7,779 bases of DNA from Pseudomonadota bacterium (GCA_023451915.1 JAEXXS010000516.1:1-7779), one strand, 5' to 3'. Positions 1 to 6,290 are shown, numbered from the stretch's first letter. Notes: generated from the sequence alone by a model not told the origin. Translations and numbers: made by a program.

Positions 1-17
1 CATTCCGGATCAAGCTC

Positions 18-578
18 ATGAAGATCAATGGTAACGAAATCCGTCCCGGCAACGTCATCGAACATGACGGCGGGCTCTGGGTTGCCGTCAAGACCAACGC
101 CGTCAAGCCCGGCAAGGGCGGCGCCTACAATCAGGTCGAACTGAAGAACCTCATCAACGGCACCAAGCTCAACGAGCGTTTCCGTGCTGCTGAAACCGTC
201 GAGCGCGTGCGCCTCGAGCAGAAGGACTTCTCGTTCCTCTATGAACAGGGCGAAGCACTGATTTTCATGGATACGGAATCCTACGAACAGCTCGAACTCC
301 AGAAGGATTTCGTCGGCGACCGCGCTGCCTTCCTTCAGGACGGCATGATGGTTACCGTCGAACTCTACGAAGAAAAGCCGATCGGCATTCGTCTGCCGGA
401 TCAGGTCACGCTGGCGATCACCGAAGCCGATCCGGTCGTCAAGGGCCAGACTGCTGCTTCGTCTTATAAGCCTGCCGTGCTTGAAAACGGCATCCGTATC
501 CTCGTTCCGCCATTCATCGCTTCCGGTGAACGCGTGATCGTCGACACCAACGAACTGACCTACGTCAGCCGCGCTTAA
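18..578 (+). CDS. efp: Elongation factor P
   Basis: EF-P binds between the P and E sites of the ribosome and speeds peptide bond formation at consecutive prolines; it acts in the cytoplasm. The 186-aa product has the usual family length and starts [16 protein letters not shown], with an N-terminal KOW-like domain (about 1-65) followed by two OB-type domains (about 66-128 and 129-186). The loop VKPGKGGA carries Lys33, which aligns with E. coli Lys34, the residue that receives beta-lysine from EpmA/EpmB; a Lys here rather than Arg argues for the EpmA-type pathway and against EarP rhamnosylation. The C-terminal part keeps the [10 protein letters not shown] and GERVIVDT segments. The start is the first ATG of the conserved N terminus, with a weak GGA eight bases upstream (7-9). 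Agrobacterium chvH is an EF-P gene needed for virulence. Only 17 bases of upstream sequence are visible, so its promoter and any epm neighbours are out of view. Confidence 0.97.
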   Translation: MKINGNEIRPGNVIEHDGGLWVAVKTNAVKPGKGGAYNQVELKNLINGTKLNERFRAAETVERVRLEQKDFSFLYEQGEALIFMDTESYEQLELQKDFVGDRAAFLQDGMMVTVELYEEKPIGIRLPDQVTLAITEADPVVKGQTAASSYKPAVLENGIRILVPPFIASGERVIVDTNELTYVSRA

Positions 579-594
579 TTTAGCGCCCGTCTTT

Positions 595-650
595 TGCGAT
601 GCCCCGGCGGGCATCGCAGCTTGTCGCGATTGAAACGCGACTGTTCTTTC
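595..650 (+). terminator. Candidate efp terminator: two hairpins in tandem
   Basis: A perfect 10-bp stem (595-604 with 609-618, loop CGGC) begins 16 bases after the efp stop. A second 6-bp stem follows (GTCGCG 623-628 with CGCGAC 636-641) and leads into a T-rich but interrupted run, TGTTCTTTCTC. The first hairpin is strong but lacks a T tract; the second has the better tail but is short. A terminator is the simplest reading, with processing or attenuation before suhB as the alternative. The rest of the 208-base efp-suhB gap holds only short direct repeats and no recognisable gene. Confidence 0.4.
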
Positions 651-786
651 TCAGATTGCTCAATTCCTCGAAAGTCCGTGCGTCTCCGTGCGCTCAGGAT
701 TTTCAAGGATCTGTTTAACTGCATGGTCCACGCTCATATCCACGCCTTATCGATGGCCGTCGGATCATGCCAAAAAGGATAAAGAA

Positions 787-1578
787 ATGGCCCGCTCAGC
801 CCTTCTTAACGTTATGGTACAGGCCGCTATGAAAGCGGGCCGCAACCTTGCCCGCGACTTCGGCGAAGTCCAGAATCTTCAGGTATCCCTTAAGGGCCCC
901 GGCGACTATGTCAGCCAGGCGGACCGCAAGGCCGAACAGATCATCTACACGGAATTGAGCCGCGCCCGCCCGGATTTCGGCTTTCTGATGGAAGAATCCG
1001 GCGAGGTAGCAGCCAAGGACGGACAGCATCGCTGGCTGATCGATCCGCTCGACGGCACAACCAACTTTCTGCATGGTATCCCGGTTTTCGCAGTCTCCAT
1101 CGCGCTTGAGCGTCAGGGGCAGATCGTGGCTGGCGTCATCTACAATCCGGCCATGGACGAGCTTTACACCGCTGAACGCGGCGGCGGTGCTTTCCTCAAT
1201 GATCGCCGTCTGCGCGTTGCAGCCCGCAACAAGCTGGTCGATACGGTGATCGGCACCGGCATCCCGCATCTCGGCCGCGGTCATCATGGCCATTATCTGG
1301 TGGAACTGCGCAATGTCATGGCCGAAACAGCTGGCGTTCGCCGCCTGGGCGCTGCGGCGCTCGACCTTGCCTATGTCGCCGCCGGTCGCCTCGATGGTTT
1401 CTGGGAAGAAGGCGTCAACCCATGGGACATTGGTGCAGGTATGCTGATGATCCGGGAAGCTGGCGGTTTTGTCTCCGACAAGGATGGCGGGCAGGATATG
1501 TTCGATAAGAAGAGCATCGTTGCTGGCAACGAAGCCATTCAGGCAGCACTTCTCAAGACATTGAAGAAGCCGATCTGA
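787..1578 (+). CDS. suhB: Inositol monophosphatase family protein, SuhB-like
   Basis: Mg-dependent phosphatase of the inositol monophosphatase/FIG superfamily, expected to hydrolyse myo-inositol 1-phosphate and similar sugar phosphates in the cytoplasm. The product is 263 aa, close to E. coli SuhB (267). The metal-site motifs are all present: MEESGE with Glu69 and Glu70, WLIDPLDGTTNF with Asp86 and Asp89, and the C-terminal NPWDIGAG with Asp214. GAAALDLAYVAAGRLDGFWE (about 188-207) is the family substrate-side motif. I chose the ATG at 787 because AGGA (776-779) sits seven bases ahead and MARSALLNVMVQAA matches the family N terminus; the in-frame ATG at 688 would add 33 residues with no family character. 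In E. coli SuhB also binds NusA and RNA polymerase in rRNA antitermination; whether this orthologue does so cannot be seen here. It probably has its own transcript, since hairpins precede it and a strong terminator follows. Confidence 0.93.
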   Translation: MARSALLNVMVQAAMKAGRNLARDFGEVQNLQVSLKGPGDYVSQADRKAEQIIYTELSRARPDFGFLMEESGEVAAKDGQHRWLIDPLDGTTNFLHGIPVFAVSIALERQGQIVAGVIYNPAMDELYTAERGGGAFLNDRRLRVAARNKLVDTVIGTGIPHLGRGHHGHYLVELRNVMAETAGVRRLGAAALDLAYVAAGRLDGFWEEGVNPWDIGAGMLMIREAGGFVSDKDGGQDMFDKKSIVAGNEAIQAALLKTLKKPI

Positions 1579-1610
1579 TCTGGATCGAATCCGGTTTCGT
1601 GACACTGCAT

Positions 1611-1641
1611 TCAGCGCGCCATTGGCGCGCTGATGTTTTTT
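1611..1641 (+). terminator. Rho-independent terminator after suhB
   Basis: A perfect 10-bp GC-rich stem (TCAGCGCGCC 1611-1620 with GGCGCGCTGA 1624-1633) with a 3-base ATT loop is followed by TG and six T (1636-1641). It begins 32 bases past the suhB stop and separates suhB from the motor-like operon. This is a textbook intrinsic terminator on the + strand. Confidence 0.9.
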
Positions 1642-1730
1642 ACAGCTGATTTTTTCCTGCTCAGGCGATTCCGCTTCCCCAATTTATGAAGTAGGCTCCC
1701 CATCAAACAGCCGACGATGGAGCGGAACGC

Positions 1731-2780
1731 ATGAGTGACTTTAGGGAAACGAGAACACGTCTGGATGAGGGACGCGATTATGACCCCTATCGCCTGAGCA
1801 GCCCGCGTATCGTTATATTATCCATGGTGATCTTCCTGATCATCGTTGCCTTTCTGGCAGCGGTTCTGATGCGGCAGATCCATACATTCTTTGTTACCAA
1901 TCCCGGTCTAAACGGCCTTATTCTCGGCGTTCTGCTGGTCGGTATCCTGCTGGCCTTCGGGCAGGTCCTGCGCCTTTTGCCGGAAATCCGCTGGGTCAAT
2001 TCCTTCCGCGACGGTGACCGCGACGGCACCACCCGCCCGCCGGTTCTGCTTGCGCCCATGCGCGCGCTGATCGGGCGTCGCCAGTCCATGGCGCTGACCA
2101 CCACGTCGATGCGCTCGATTCTCGATTCCATCGCGACACGCCTTGATGAAAGCCGCGACATCTCGCGTTATCTCATCGGTCTTCTGGTTTTCCTCGGCCT
2201 GCTCGGCACGTTCTGGGGCCTGCTTGAAACGGTGGGCTCCATCGGGCGCACCATCCAGACGCTGGACCCCAGTTCGGGCAGTACCGGCGATGTGCTGGAC
2301 GCGCTGAAGGCCGGTTTGCAGGCGCCGCTGTCGGGCATGGGCACCGCCTTCTCGTCCTCGCTGTTCGGTTTGTCGGGTTCGCTTATTCTGGGCTTCCTCG
2401 ATCTGCAGGCGGGGCGCGCCCAGAACCGCTTCTATACAGAGCTGGAAAACTGGCTTTCCTCCGTGACCGACCTTGGTTCCGACCTCAACGCCGAAAATGG
2501 CCAGGCAGGCGAACTCCATGCGCTGGCCGACCGCCTCAAAACGCAAGGGGGTGATTCCACCCAGCGCACCACCGCAGCACTCGCCAATCTGGCCGAGGGT
2601 ATTCAGGGTCTGGTGAAAAGCATGCGCAGCGAACAGCAGATCATGCGCGACTGGGTGGAAAAACAGGCCGACGAGCAGAAGGCCATTCGCCAGACGCTCG
2701 ACCGGCTTTCCAAGGCTATCGGCACGCCACCCCATGAGCGTGTGCGCGACCGCAAGCCACACGACGATAAGGCGGAGTAA
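1731..2780 (+). CDS. MotA/TolQ/ExbB-type channel protein, four TM segments
   Basis: Inner-membrane subunit expected to form the pentameric part of an ion-driven motor together with the next gene product. Hydrophobic segments lie at about 26-47, 60-82, 147-168 and 203-224, giving MotA-like topology (four TM) instead of the three of ExbB/TolQ. TM3 holds LLGTFWGLLETV (Thr160), matching the GLLGTVWG motif of TolQ/ExbB; TM4 starts GMGTAFSSSLFGLSGS (Thr205), matching the second pore threonine. These equivalences are inferred by eye. A cytoplasmic loop of about 65 residues separates TM2 and TM3. The charged C-terminal tail (about 226-349), rich in Lys, Gln and Asp, is predicted helical and longer than in ExbB. 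The start at 1731 has GGAG (1719-1722) eight bases upstream. Its stop is five bases before the next start, so the two are surely co-transcribed. The substrate ion and physiological role are unknown; no flagellar, Tol or Ton genes adjoin it. Confidence 0.88.
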   Translation: MSDFRETRTRLDEGRDYDPYRLSSPRIVILSMVIFLIIVAFLAAVLMRQIHTFFVTNPGLNGLILGVLLVGILLAFGQVLRLLPEIRWVNSFRDGDRDGTTRPPVLLAPMRALIGRRQSMALTTTSMRSILDSIATRLDESRDISRYLIGLLVFLGLLGTFWGLLETVGSIGRTIQTLDPSSGSTGDVLDALKAGLQAPLSGMGTAFSSSLFGLSGSLILGFLDLQAGRAQNRFYTELENWLSSVTDLGSDLNAENGQAGELHALADRLKTQGGDSTQRTTAALANLAEGIQGLVKSMRSEQQIMRDWVEKQADEQKAIRQTLDRLSKAIGTPPHERVRDRKPHDDKAE

Positions 2781-2785
2781 AGCGC

Positions 2786-3817
2786 ATGGCTCTCGCCCGC
2801 AACCGCCGCCAGCAACGGCATGTCGATTACTGGCCGGGCTTCGTCGATGCGCTGACGACGCTGCTTCTGGCCATCATGTTCCTGCTGACCGTCTTCGTGC
2901 TGGCGCAGTTTCTGCTTAGCCGCGAGGTCAATAACAAGGACAGCGTGCTGGCCCGCCTCAACAGCCAGATTCAGGAACTGACGCAGCTTCTGTCGCTGGA
3001 GAAGAGCAATTCGCAAGACATGCAGGACACGATTGCCAATCTGCAAGCCTCGCTTTCCTCTGCCGAAAGCGAACGTTCGCGCCTGCAAACCCTGCTGAAT
3101 GAAGGCAGCGGCGCGGGTGCTGCCGCCGAAAAGCGCGCCGGTGAACTGTCCGTAAGCCTCGATGCCGAAAAACAGGTCAGCGCCCGTGCGCTCAGCCAGG
3201 TGGAACTGCTGAACCAGCAGATTTCGGCCCTGCGTCGGCAGATCGCGGCCCTTGAAGACGCGCTCAACGCATCGGAAAGCCGCGACCGCGAATCCAACGC
3301 CAGGATTGCCGACCTCGGCAAGCGCCTCAATGTGGCGCTGGCCCAGCGCGTGCAGGAACTGAACCGTTATCGCTCCGACTTCTTCGGGCGCTTGCGTGAA
3401 ATTCTCTCCGACAAGGACAATATCCGCATTGTCGGCGACCGTTTCGTCTTCCAGTCAGAAGTGCTGTTCCCGACCGGATCGTCGGATATCAATCCGGCGG
3501 GCGAAGTGGAGATGAAGAAGCTCGCCGACGCGGTCATAGAGCTCAACAAGGAAATCCCCGACGATATCAATTGGGTGCTGCGCGTCGACGGCCACACCGA
3601 CAATGTGCCTCTCGCCGGGACGGGACGCTTCCGCGACAATTGGGAGCTGTCTTCGGCCCGCGCTACGGCGGTCGTCAAATTCCTGATCGCCAATGGCGTT
3701 CCGGCAAACCGCCTCGTGGCGGCAGGCTTCGGCGAGTATCAGCCGCTGGAAGCCTCGGATTCGCCCGACGCCCGCGCCCGAAACCGCCGTATCGAGCTGA
3801 AACTGACCGAGAGATAA
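2786..3817 (+). CDS. MotB-like protein: TM helix, coiled coil, OmpA-type peptidoglycan-binding domain
   Basis: Partner of the preceding channel protein. The 343-aa product has a short basic cytoplasmic N terminus (RNRRQQRH), a single TM helix at about 20-44 and Asp21 at its start (WPGFVDALTTLLLAIM), where MotB, ExbD and TolR carry the ion-binding aspartate. A periplasmic region of about 160 residues (46-205) is rich in Leu, Gln, Glu and Ser with heptad-like spacing, a likely coiled coil. An OmpA/MotB domain ends the protein (about 212-343), with VDGHTDNVPL (266-275), the ELSSARA helix start (287-293) and RNRRIEL (332-338); these are hallmarks of peptidoglycan binding. There is no cleavable signal peptide, as expected for a stator subunit. 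The start has GGAG (2774-2777) overlapping the end of the upstream gene, which suggests translational coupling. Ion coupling and peptidoglycan anchoring are inferred from family knowledge; the cellular process driven is unknown. Confidence 0.9.
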   Translation: MALARNRRQQRHVDYWPGFVDALTTLLLAIMFLLTVFVLAQFLLSREVNNKDSVLARLNSQIQELTQLLSLEKSNSQDMQDTIANLQASLSSAESERSRLQTLLNEGSGAGAAAEKRAGELSVSLDAEKQVSARALSQVELLNQQISALRRQIAALEDALNASESRDRESNARIADLGKRLNVALAQRVQELNRYRSDFFGRLREILSDKDNIRIVGDRFVFQSEVLFPTGSSDINPAGEVEMKKLADAVIELNKEIPDDINWVLRVDGHTDNVPLAGTGRFRDNWELSSARATAVVKFLIANGVPANRLVAAGFGEYQPLEASDSPDARARNRRIELKLTER

Positions 3818-3829
3818 AGAAAGGGGTGC

Positions 3830-3884
3830 TAGAGCGGTTCCGGTTAAAACGGAATCGTGGAACCGCTCTATCTATTTATTTTTA
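3830..3884 (+). terminator. Terminator of the motor-like operon, formed by the repeat
   Basis: The 12-bp stem of the repeat (3830-3841 with 3859-3870, 17-base loop) is followed by the T-rich stretch TCTATTTATTTTTA (3871-3884). It starts 13 bases past the stop of the OmpA-domain gene, so it could end that transcript. The T run is interrupted, so efficiency is uncertain. On the minus strand the same hairpin is not followed by a T run and would be a weaker end for the ABC gene. Confidence 0.5.
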
Positions 3885-3933
3885 CGCATTATCCTACGCA
3901 AAACCGCTACGCACTTTTGCTGGAAATGCTCTA
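3830..3933. repeat. Palindromic intergenic repeat, Bru-RS-like
   Basis: A 104-bp element bounded by TAGAGC (3830-3835) and GCTCTA (3928-3933). The left part is a perfect 12-bp stem (TAGAGCGGTTCC 3830-3841 with GGAACCGCTCTA 3859-3870). The right boundary, read on the minus strand as TAGAGCATTTCC, matches the left end at 10 of 12 positions. A second small stem, GCAAAA (3898-3903) with TTTTGC (3915-3920), lies in the right half. Size, ends and interior resemble the roughly 100-bp Bru-RS palindromic repeats dispersed between Brucella genes; I identify it from memory of those sequences, not from a search. It has no coding capacity and lies between the 3' ends of two convergent genes. Confidence 0.75.
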
Positions 3934-5748
3934 ATACACCCCTGCCCCGGCCTCGAATTGCAGCTTGGCTAGACGCGCATAGATGCCGCCGCGTTCGACA
4001 AGGCTCTGATGCGTGCCTTCTTCAACGATCTTGCCCTTGTCGAGCACAAGAATGCGGTCTGCCTTCAGCACCGTTGCAAGACGATGCGCGACCACCAGCG
4101 TGGTGCGTCCCTGCATCAGACCGTCAAGCGCCTTCTGCACCAGCATTTCGCTTTCCGCATCGAGCGCCGAGGTGGCCTCGTCCAGCAACAGGATCGGCGC
4201 GGCGCGCAGAATGGCGCGAGCAATGGCGATACGCTGGCGCTGACCGCCGGACAAGGTCACGCCGCGCTCACCCACCTCAGTATCGTAGCCATTGGCGAGC
4301 GCCATGATGAAATCATGCGCCAGGGCAGCCCTGGATGCAGCCTCGATTTCCGCATCGCTTGCGCCCGGTCTGCCAAAGCCGATATTGTCGCGGATCGAGG
4401 TGGCGAAGATCGCCACATCCTGTGGGACCATCGCGACACGCCCGCGCACGGCTGCCGGATCCGCCTCCGGCAAAGCAACGCCGTCCATCAGCACCCTGCC
4501 GGACTGCGGATCGTAATACCGCATCACCAGCGAAAACACCGTGCTCTTTCCCGCACCGGACGGGCCGACAATGGCGACGGTTTCGCCCGGTTTGACCGCA
4601 AAGCTCACGCCATTCAGCGATGGCGCATCGGGACGCGTCGGATAGGAAAAATAAACGTCATCGAAGACAATCTCGCCACGCGCCGGCTCCGGCAAGGCCA
4701 CCGGATTGCGCGGCGCTGAAATGCCCGGATCTTCGTCAAGAATTTCGGCAAGACGCTCTGTGGCACCGGCAGCCTGCGCCAGTTCGCCACCGACTTCCGA
4801 CAGCGCGCCAAAAGCGCTGGCCGCAAAAACGGCGTAGAGCACGAACTGACCGAGCGTTCCGGGCGAAATAGTGCCGGACAGCACATCGCGCGATCCGAAC
4901 CACAGCACTGCAACCACGCTGGAAAAAATCAGGAAGATGGCGAAGGCCGTCAGCACCGCCCGCGCCTTGATGGAGGAACGCGCCGCCAGATAAGCATTTT
5001 CCACCGCGCGGGCAAAACGCCCGACCACCATGTTTTCATTGGTGAAGGCCTGCAAGGTGCGCATCGCGCCAATCTGCTCGCTCGCATAGGCATTGGCATT
5101 GGCCAGCATGTCCTGCGTCAGGCGCGAGCGACGGCGCACGGAGCGCCCGAAAGCGATCAGCGGCACGACGATCACGGGTATCGCTGCAATCACCAGGACG
5201 GAGAGTTTCGGGCTGGTGACGACCATCATCGCCAGCGCGCCGACGCCCAGAATGACATTGCGCAGCGCGACCGACGCGGTAGCGCCCACCACCGACTTGA
5301 TCTGCGTCGTATCGGCGGAAAGCCGCGACACGATTTCACCGGACTGCGAACGGTCGAAGAACTCCGGCGAGAGCGCCGTCACATGCGCGAAGACCGCATT
5401 GCGCAGATCGGCCACAACCCGCTCGCCAAGCGAGATCACGAAGAAATAGCGCAGCCCCGATGCAACAGCCAGAATGAGGGCCAGCAGCACCAGCATGCCG
5501 AAATAATTGTTCACGAAAACGGCGTTCGCGCCGGTGAAGCCGTGATCGATCATGCGGCGCAGTGCGATGGGCACTGCAAGCGTTGTGACGGCGGCCAGAA
5601 CCAGCGAAAAAAGCGCGCCGATCACCAGCAGCTTGTAGCGGGCGACGAAGGGAACCATTCGCCGGAGAGGCTTGAGGGAACGGCGCTTGCGCGCCTCATC
5701 TACAGTCGATTCCGGATTCACACCCGTTGTATTATTATGATCGGCCAT
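3931..5748 (-). CDS. ABC exporter half-transporter, MsbA-related (fused TMD-NBD)
   Basis: Inner-membrane ATP-driven exporter that should work as a homodimer. The 605-aa product has six likely TM helices (about 39-61, 82-105, 157-178, 182-200, 264-286, 297-318) and then a complete nucleotide-binding domain: Walker A GPSGAGKST (395-403), Q-loop Gln443, signature LSGGQ (499-503), Walker B ILLLDE with Asp523 and Glu524, D-loop SALD (527-530) and switch His555. All catalytic residues are intact. Architecture fits the alphaproteobacterial MsbA-related group (TIGR02204 as I recall it); the substrate (lipid, drug or other) cannot be read from sequence. I chose the ATG at 5748, which gives MADHNNTTG, because the longer frame to 5877 adds 43 polar residues lacking family character and runs into the rpmE leader. 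The ribosome site is weak for every candidate (AAGGG about 13 bases upstream of 5748). The TAG stop lies inside the palindromic repeat. It is convergent with the motor-like operon and divergent from rpmE. Confidence 0.9.
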   Translation of the reverse strand: MADHNNTTGVNPESTVDEARKRRSLKPLRRMVPFVARYKLLVIGALFSLVLAAVTTLAVPIALRRMIDHGFTGANAVFVNNYFGMLVLLALILAVASGLRYFFVISLGERVVADLRNAVFAHVTALSPEFFDRSQSGEIVSRLSADTTQIKSVVGATASVALRNVILGVGALAMMVVTSPKLSVLVIAAIPVIVVPLIAFGRSVRRRSRLTQDMLANANAYASEQIGAMRTLQAFTNENMVVGRFARAVENAYLAARSSIKARAVLTAFAIFLIFSSVVAVLWFGSRDVLSGTISPGTLGQFVLYAVFAASAFGALSEVGGELAQAAGATERLAEILDEDPGISAPRNPVALPEPARGEIVFDDVYFSYPTRPDAPSLNGVSFAVKPGETVAIVGPSGAGKSTVFSLVMRYYDPQSGRVLMDGVALPEADPAAVRGRVAMVPQDVAIFATSIRDNIGFGRPGASDAEIEAASRAALAHDFIMALANGYDTEVGERGVTLSGGQRQRIAIARAILRAAPILLLDEATSALDAESEMLVQKALDGLMQGRTTLVVAHRLATVLKADRILVLDKGKIVEEGTHQSLVERGGIYARLAKLQFEAGAGVY

Positions 5749-5770
5749 TCTTGAGATTGTGCCCTTGTTA

Positions 5771-5801
5771 TTGCCGTGCGCCTGATGTATAGGCTCGGCA
5801 A
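5771..5801. repeat. Inverted repeat in the ABC/rpmE divergent region
   Basis: TTGCCG (5771-5776) and CGGCAA (5796-5801) are perfect inverted copies, and inside them GCCT (5780-5783) pairs with AGGC (5791-5794). That gives ten paired positions around the centre GATGTAT, with a small asymmetric internal loop. It could be an operator, a leader hairpin of the ABC transcript, or chance. Confidence 0.4.
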
Positions 5802-5813
5802 CCCTTTTGGAAG
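5786..5813 (-). promoter_or_regulatory. Candidate promoter of the ABC exporter gene
   Basis: On the minus strand CTTCCA (5813-5808) and TATACA (5791-5786) are spaced by 16 bases, about 40 bases upstream of the chosen start at 5748. The -10 box is good, the -35 is poor by E. coli standards but tolerable by the CTTG-type alphaproteobacterial consensus. The -10 lies at the centre of an inverted repeat (5771-5801). Evidence is motif-only. Confidence 0.3.
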
Positions 5814-5870
5814 CCGTCACCTGCGGGTGATGGGTCTTCGTAAATGCCATTGGGCGAAAGTGCCGCAGTT

Positions 5871-5899
5871 TTGACATTCAGGCTGCGCTTTTCTTCCAG
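5871..5899 (+). promoter_or_regulatory. Possible rpmE promoter (-35 only clear)
   Basis: A perfect TTGACA (5871-5876) lies 54 bases upstream of the rpmE start. At the proper 17-base distance the sequence is TTCCAG (5894-5899), a poor -10 box. The -35 match is good but the pair is not convincing. If used, the transcript would start about 5905, inside the tandem repeat at 5896-5921. Confidence 0.25.
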
Positions 5900-5921
5900 A
5901 CTTTCAGGCCAGACTATCAGG
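5896..5921 (+). repeat. 13-bp tandem duplication in front of rpmE
   Basis: CCAGACTTTCAGG (5896-5908) is followed directly by CCAGACTATCAGG (5909-5921), with one mismatch (T5903 against A5916) and no spacer. The second copy ends nine bases before the rpmE ATG, and its final AGG extends into the ribosome-binding region (AGGATTGAGAAG). A further TTCAGG occurs at 5877-5882. The repeat does not belong to any gene I would call. Confidence 0.8.
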
Positions 5922-5930
5922 ATTGAGAAG

Positions 5931-6152
5931 ATGAAAGCCAATATCCATCCCGACTACCACACCATCAAGGTCGTGATGACCGATGGCACCGAATACCAGA
6001 CCCGTTCGACCTGGGGCAAGGAAGGCGATACGATGAACCTCGATATCGACCCGACCACCCATCCGGCCTGGACCGGCGGTTCGCAGACCCTGCTCGATCG
6101 TGGCGGTCGCGTGACGAAGTTCAAGAACCGTTTCGGCAACCTCGGCATCTAA
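5931..6152 (+). CDS. rpmE: 50S ribosomal protein L31, cysteine-free form
   Basis: Small protein of the 50S subunit that contributes to the bridge between subunits near the central protuberance. The 73-aa product [10 protein letters not shown]...FGNLGI has the usual L31 start and length; recognisable parts are [15 protein letters not shown] (5-19), the STWGKEG segment (26-32), HPAWTGG (44-50) and the basic [11 protein letters not shown] end (59-69). It contains no cysteine, so the four-cysteine zinc ribbon of the zinc-binding L31 is absent. The start at 5931 has GAGAAG directly before it and matches the family; the in-frame ATG at 5844 would add 29 residues unlike L31. It looks monocistronic, with a strong terminator 17 bases after its stop. 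A 13-bp tandem repeat just upstream may touch its translation initiation region. Confidence 0.95.
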   Translation: MKANIHPDYHTIKVVMTDGTEYQTRSTWGKEGDTMNLDIDPTTHPAWTGGSQTLLDRGGRVTKFKNRFGNLGI

Positions 6153-6169
6153 TACCGGGTTACCTGTTC

Positions 6170-6197
6170 AAAAAACCCCGCTCTAGCGGGGTTTTTT
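6170..6197 (+). terminator. Terminator of rpmE, potentially bidirectional
   Basis: AAAAAACCCCGCT (6170-6182) and AGCGGGGTTTTTT (6185-6197) are perfect inverted copies with two bases between, in practice a CCCCGC/GCGGGG stem with a small loop. A T tract follows on both strands, so it can stop rpmE transcription and also leftward read-through from yebC. Confidence 0.93.
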
Positions 6198-6226
6198 ATT
6201 GCCTGCACTTTGCCGAAAGCGAACAT

Positions 6227-6267
6227 AAAAAAACTCCCGGACAAAGTTGGGTTTTGGCCGGGAGTTT
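6227..6267 (-). terminator. Terminator of yebC
   Basis: On the minus strand AAACTCCCGG (6267-6258) and CCGGGAGTTT (6240-6231) form a perfect 10-bp stem with a 17-base loop. The T tract totals seven, counting the last three bases of the stem and the four that follow (6233-6227). It begins 23 bases after the yebC stop. With the rpmE terminator it makes a two-sided barrier between the convergent genes. Confidence 0.85.
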
Positions 6268-6290
6268 CGAAATTCCGTGAGCGTTGAAAA

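Noticed and set aside
594..782. 62-codon open frame between efp and suhB on the + strand
   Set aside because: It begins inside the terminator-like hairpin, has no ribosome site and its Arg/Cys/Ser-rich composition does not look like a real protein.
688..786. Extended N terminus of the SuhB-like protein from the ATG at 688
   Set aside because: The added 33 residues lack family similarity and the ATG at 787 has a good Shine-Dalgarno and the typical N terminus.
796..1605. 269-codon minus-strand open frame opposite suhB
   Set aside because: It is antisense to a fully conserved phosphatase gene and arises from high-GC codon bias; its product shows no recognisable domain.
1908..2762. 284-codon minus-strand open frame opposite the channel gene
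   Set aside because: It is a mirror frame of a high-GC gene with His/Gln/Arg-rich low-complexity content and no ribosome site that I can see.
1731..3817. Zorya-type anti-phage motor (ZorA/ZorB)
   Set aside because: The domain pairing is alike, but the channel protein's C-terminal tail is only about 125 residues, far shorter than the ZorA tail, and no ZorC, ZorD or ZorE gene follows; the next gene is a convergent ABC exporter.
3830..3933. CRISPR repeat or insertion-sequence remnant
   Set aside because: There is a single element with no spacers, no transposase fragment and no target-site duplication that I can see; a Bru-RS-like palindromic repeat explains it better.
4009..4719. 236-codon + strand open frame opposite the ABC nucleotide-binding domain
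   Set aside because: The opposite strand encodes all ABC motifs in order, so this frame is a shadow.
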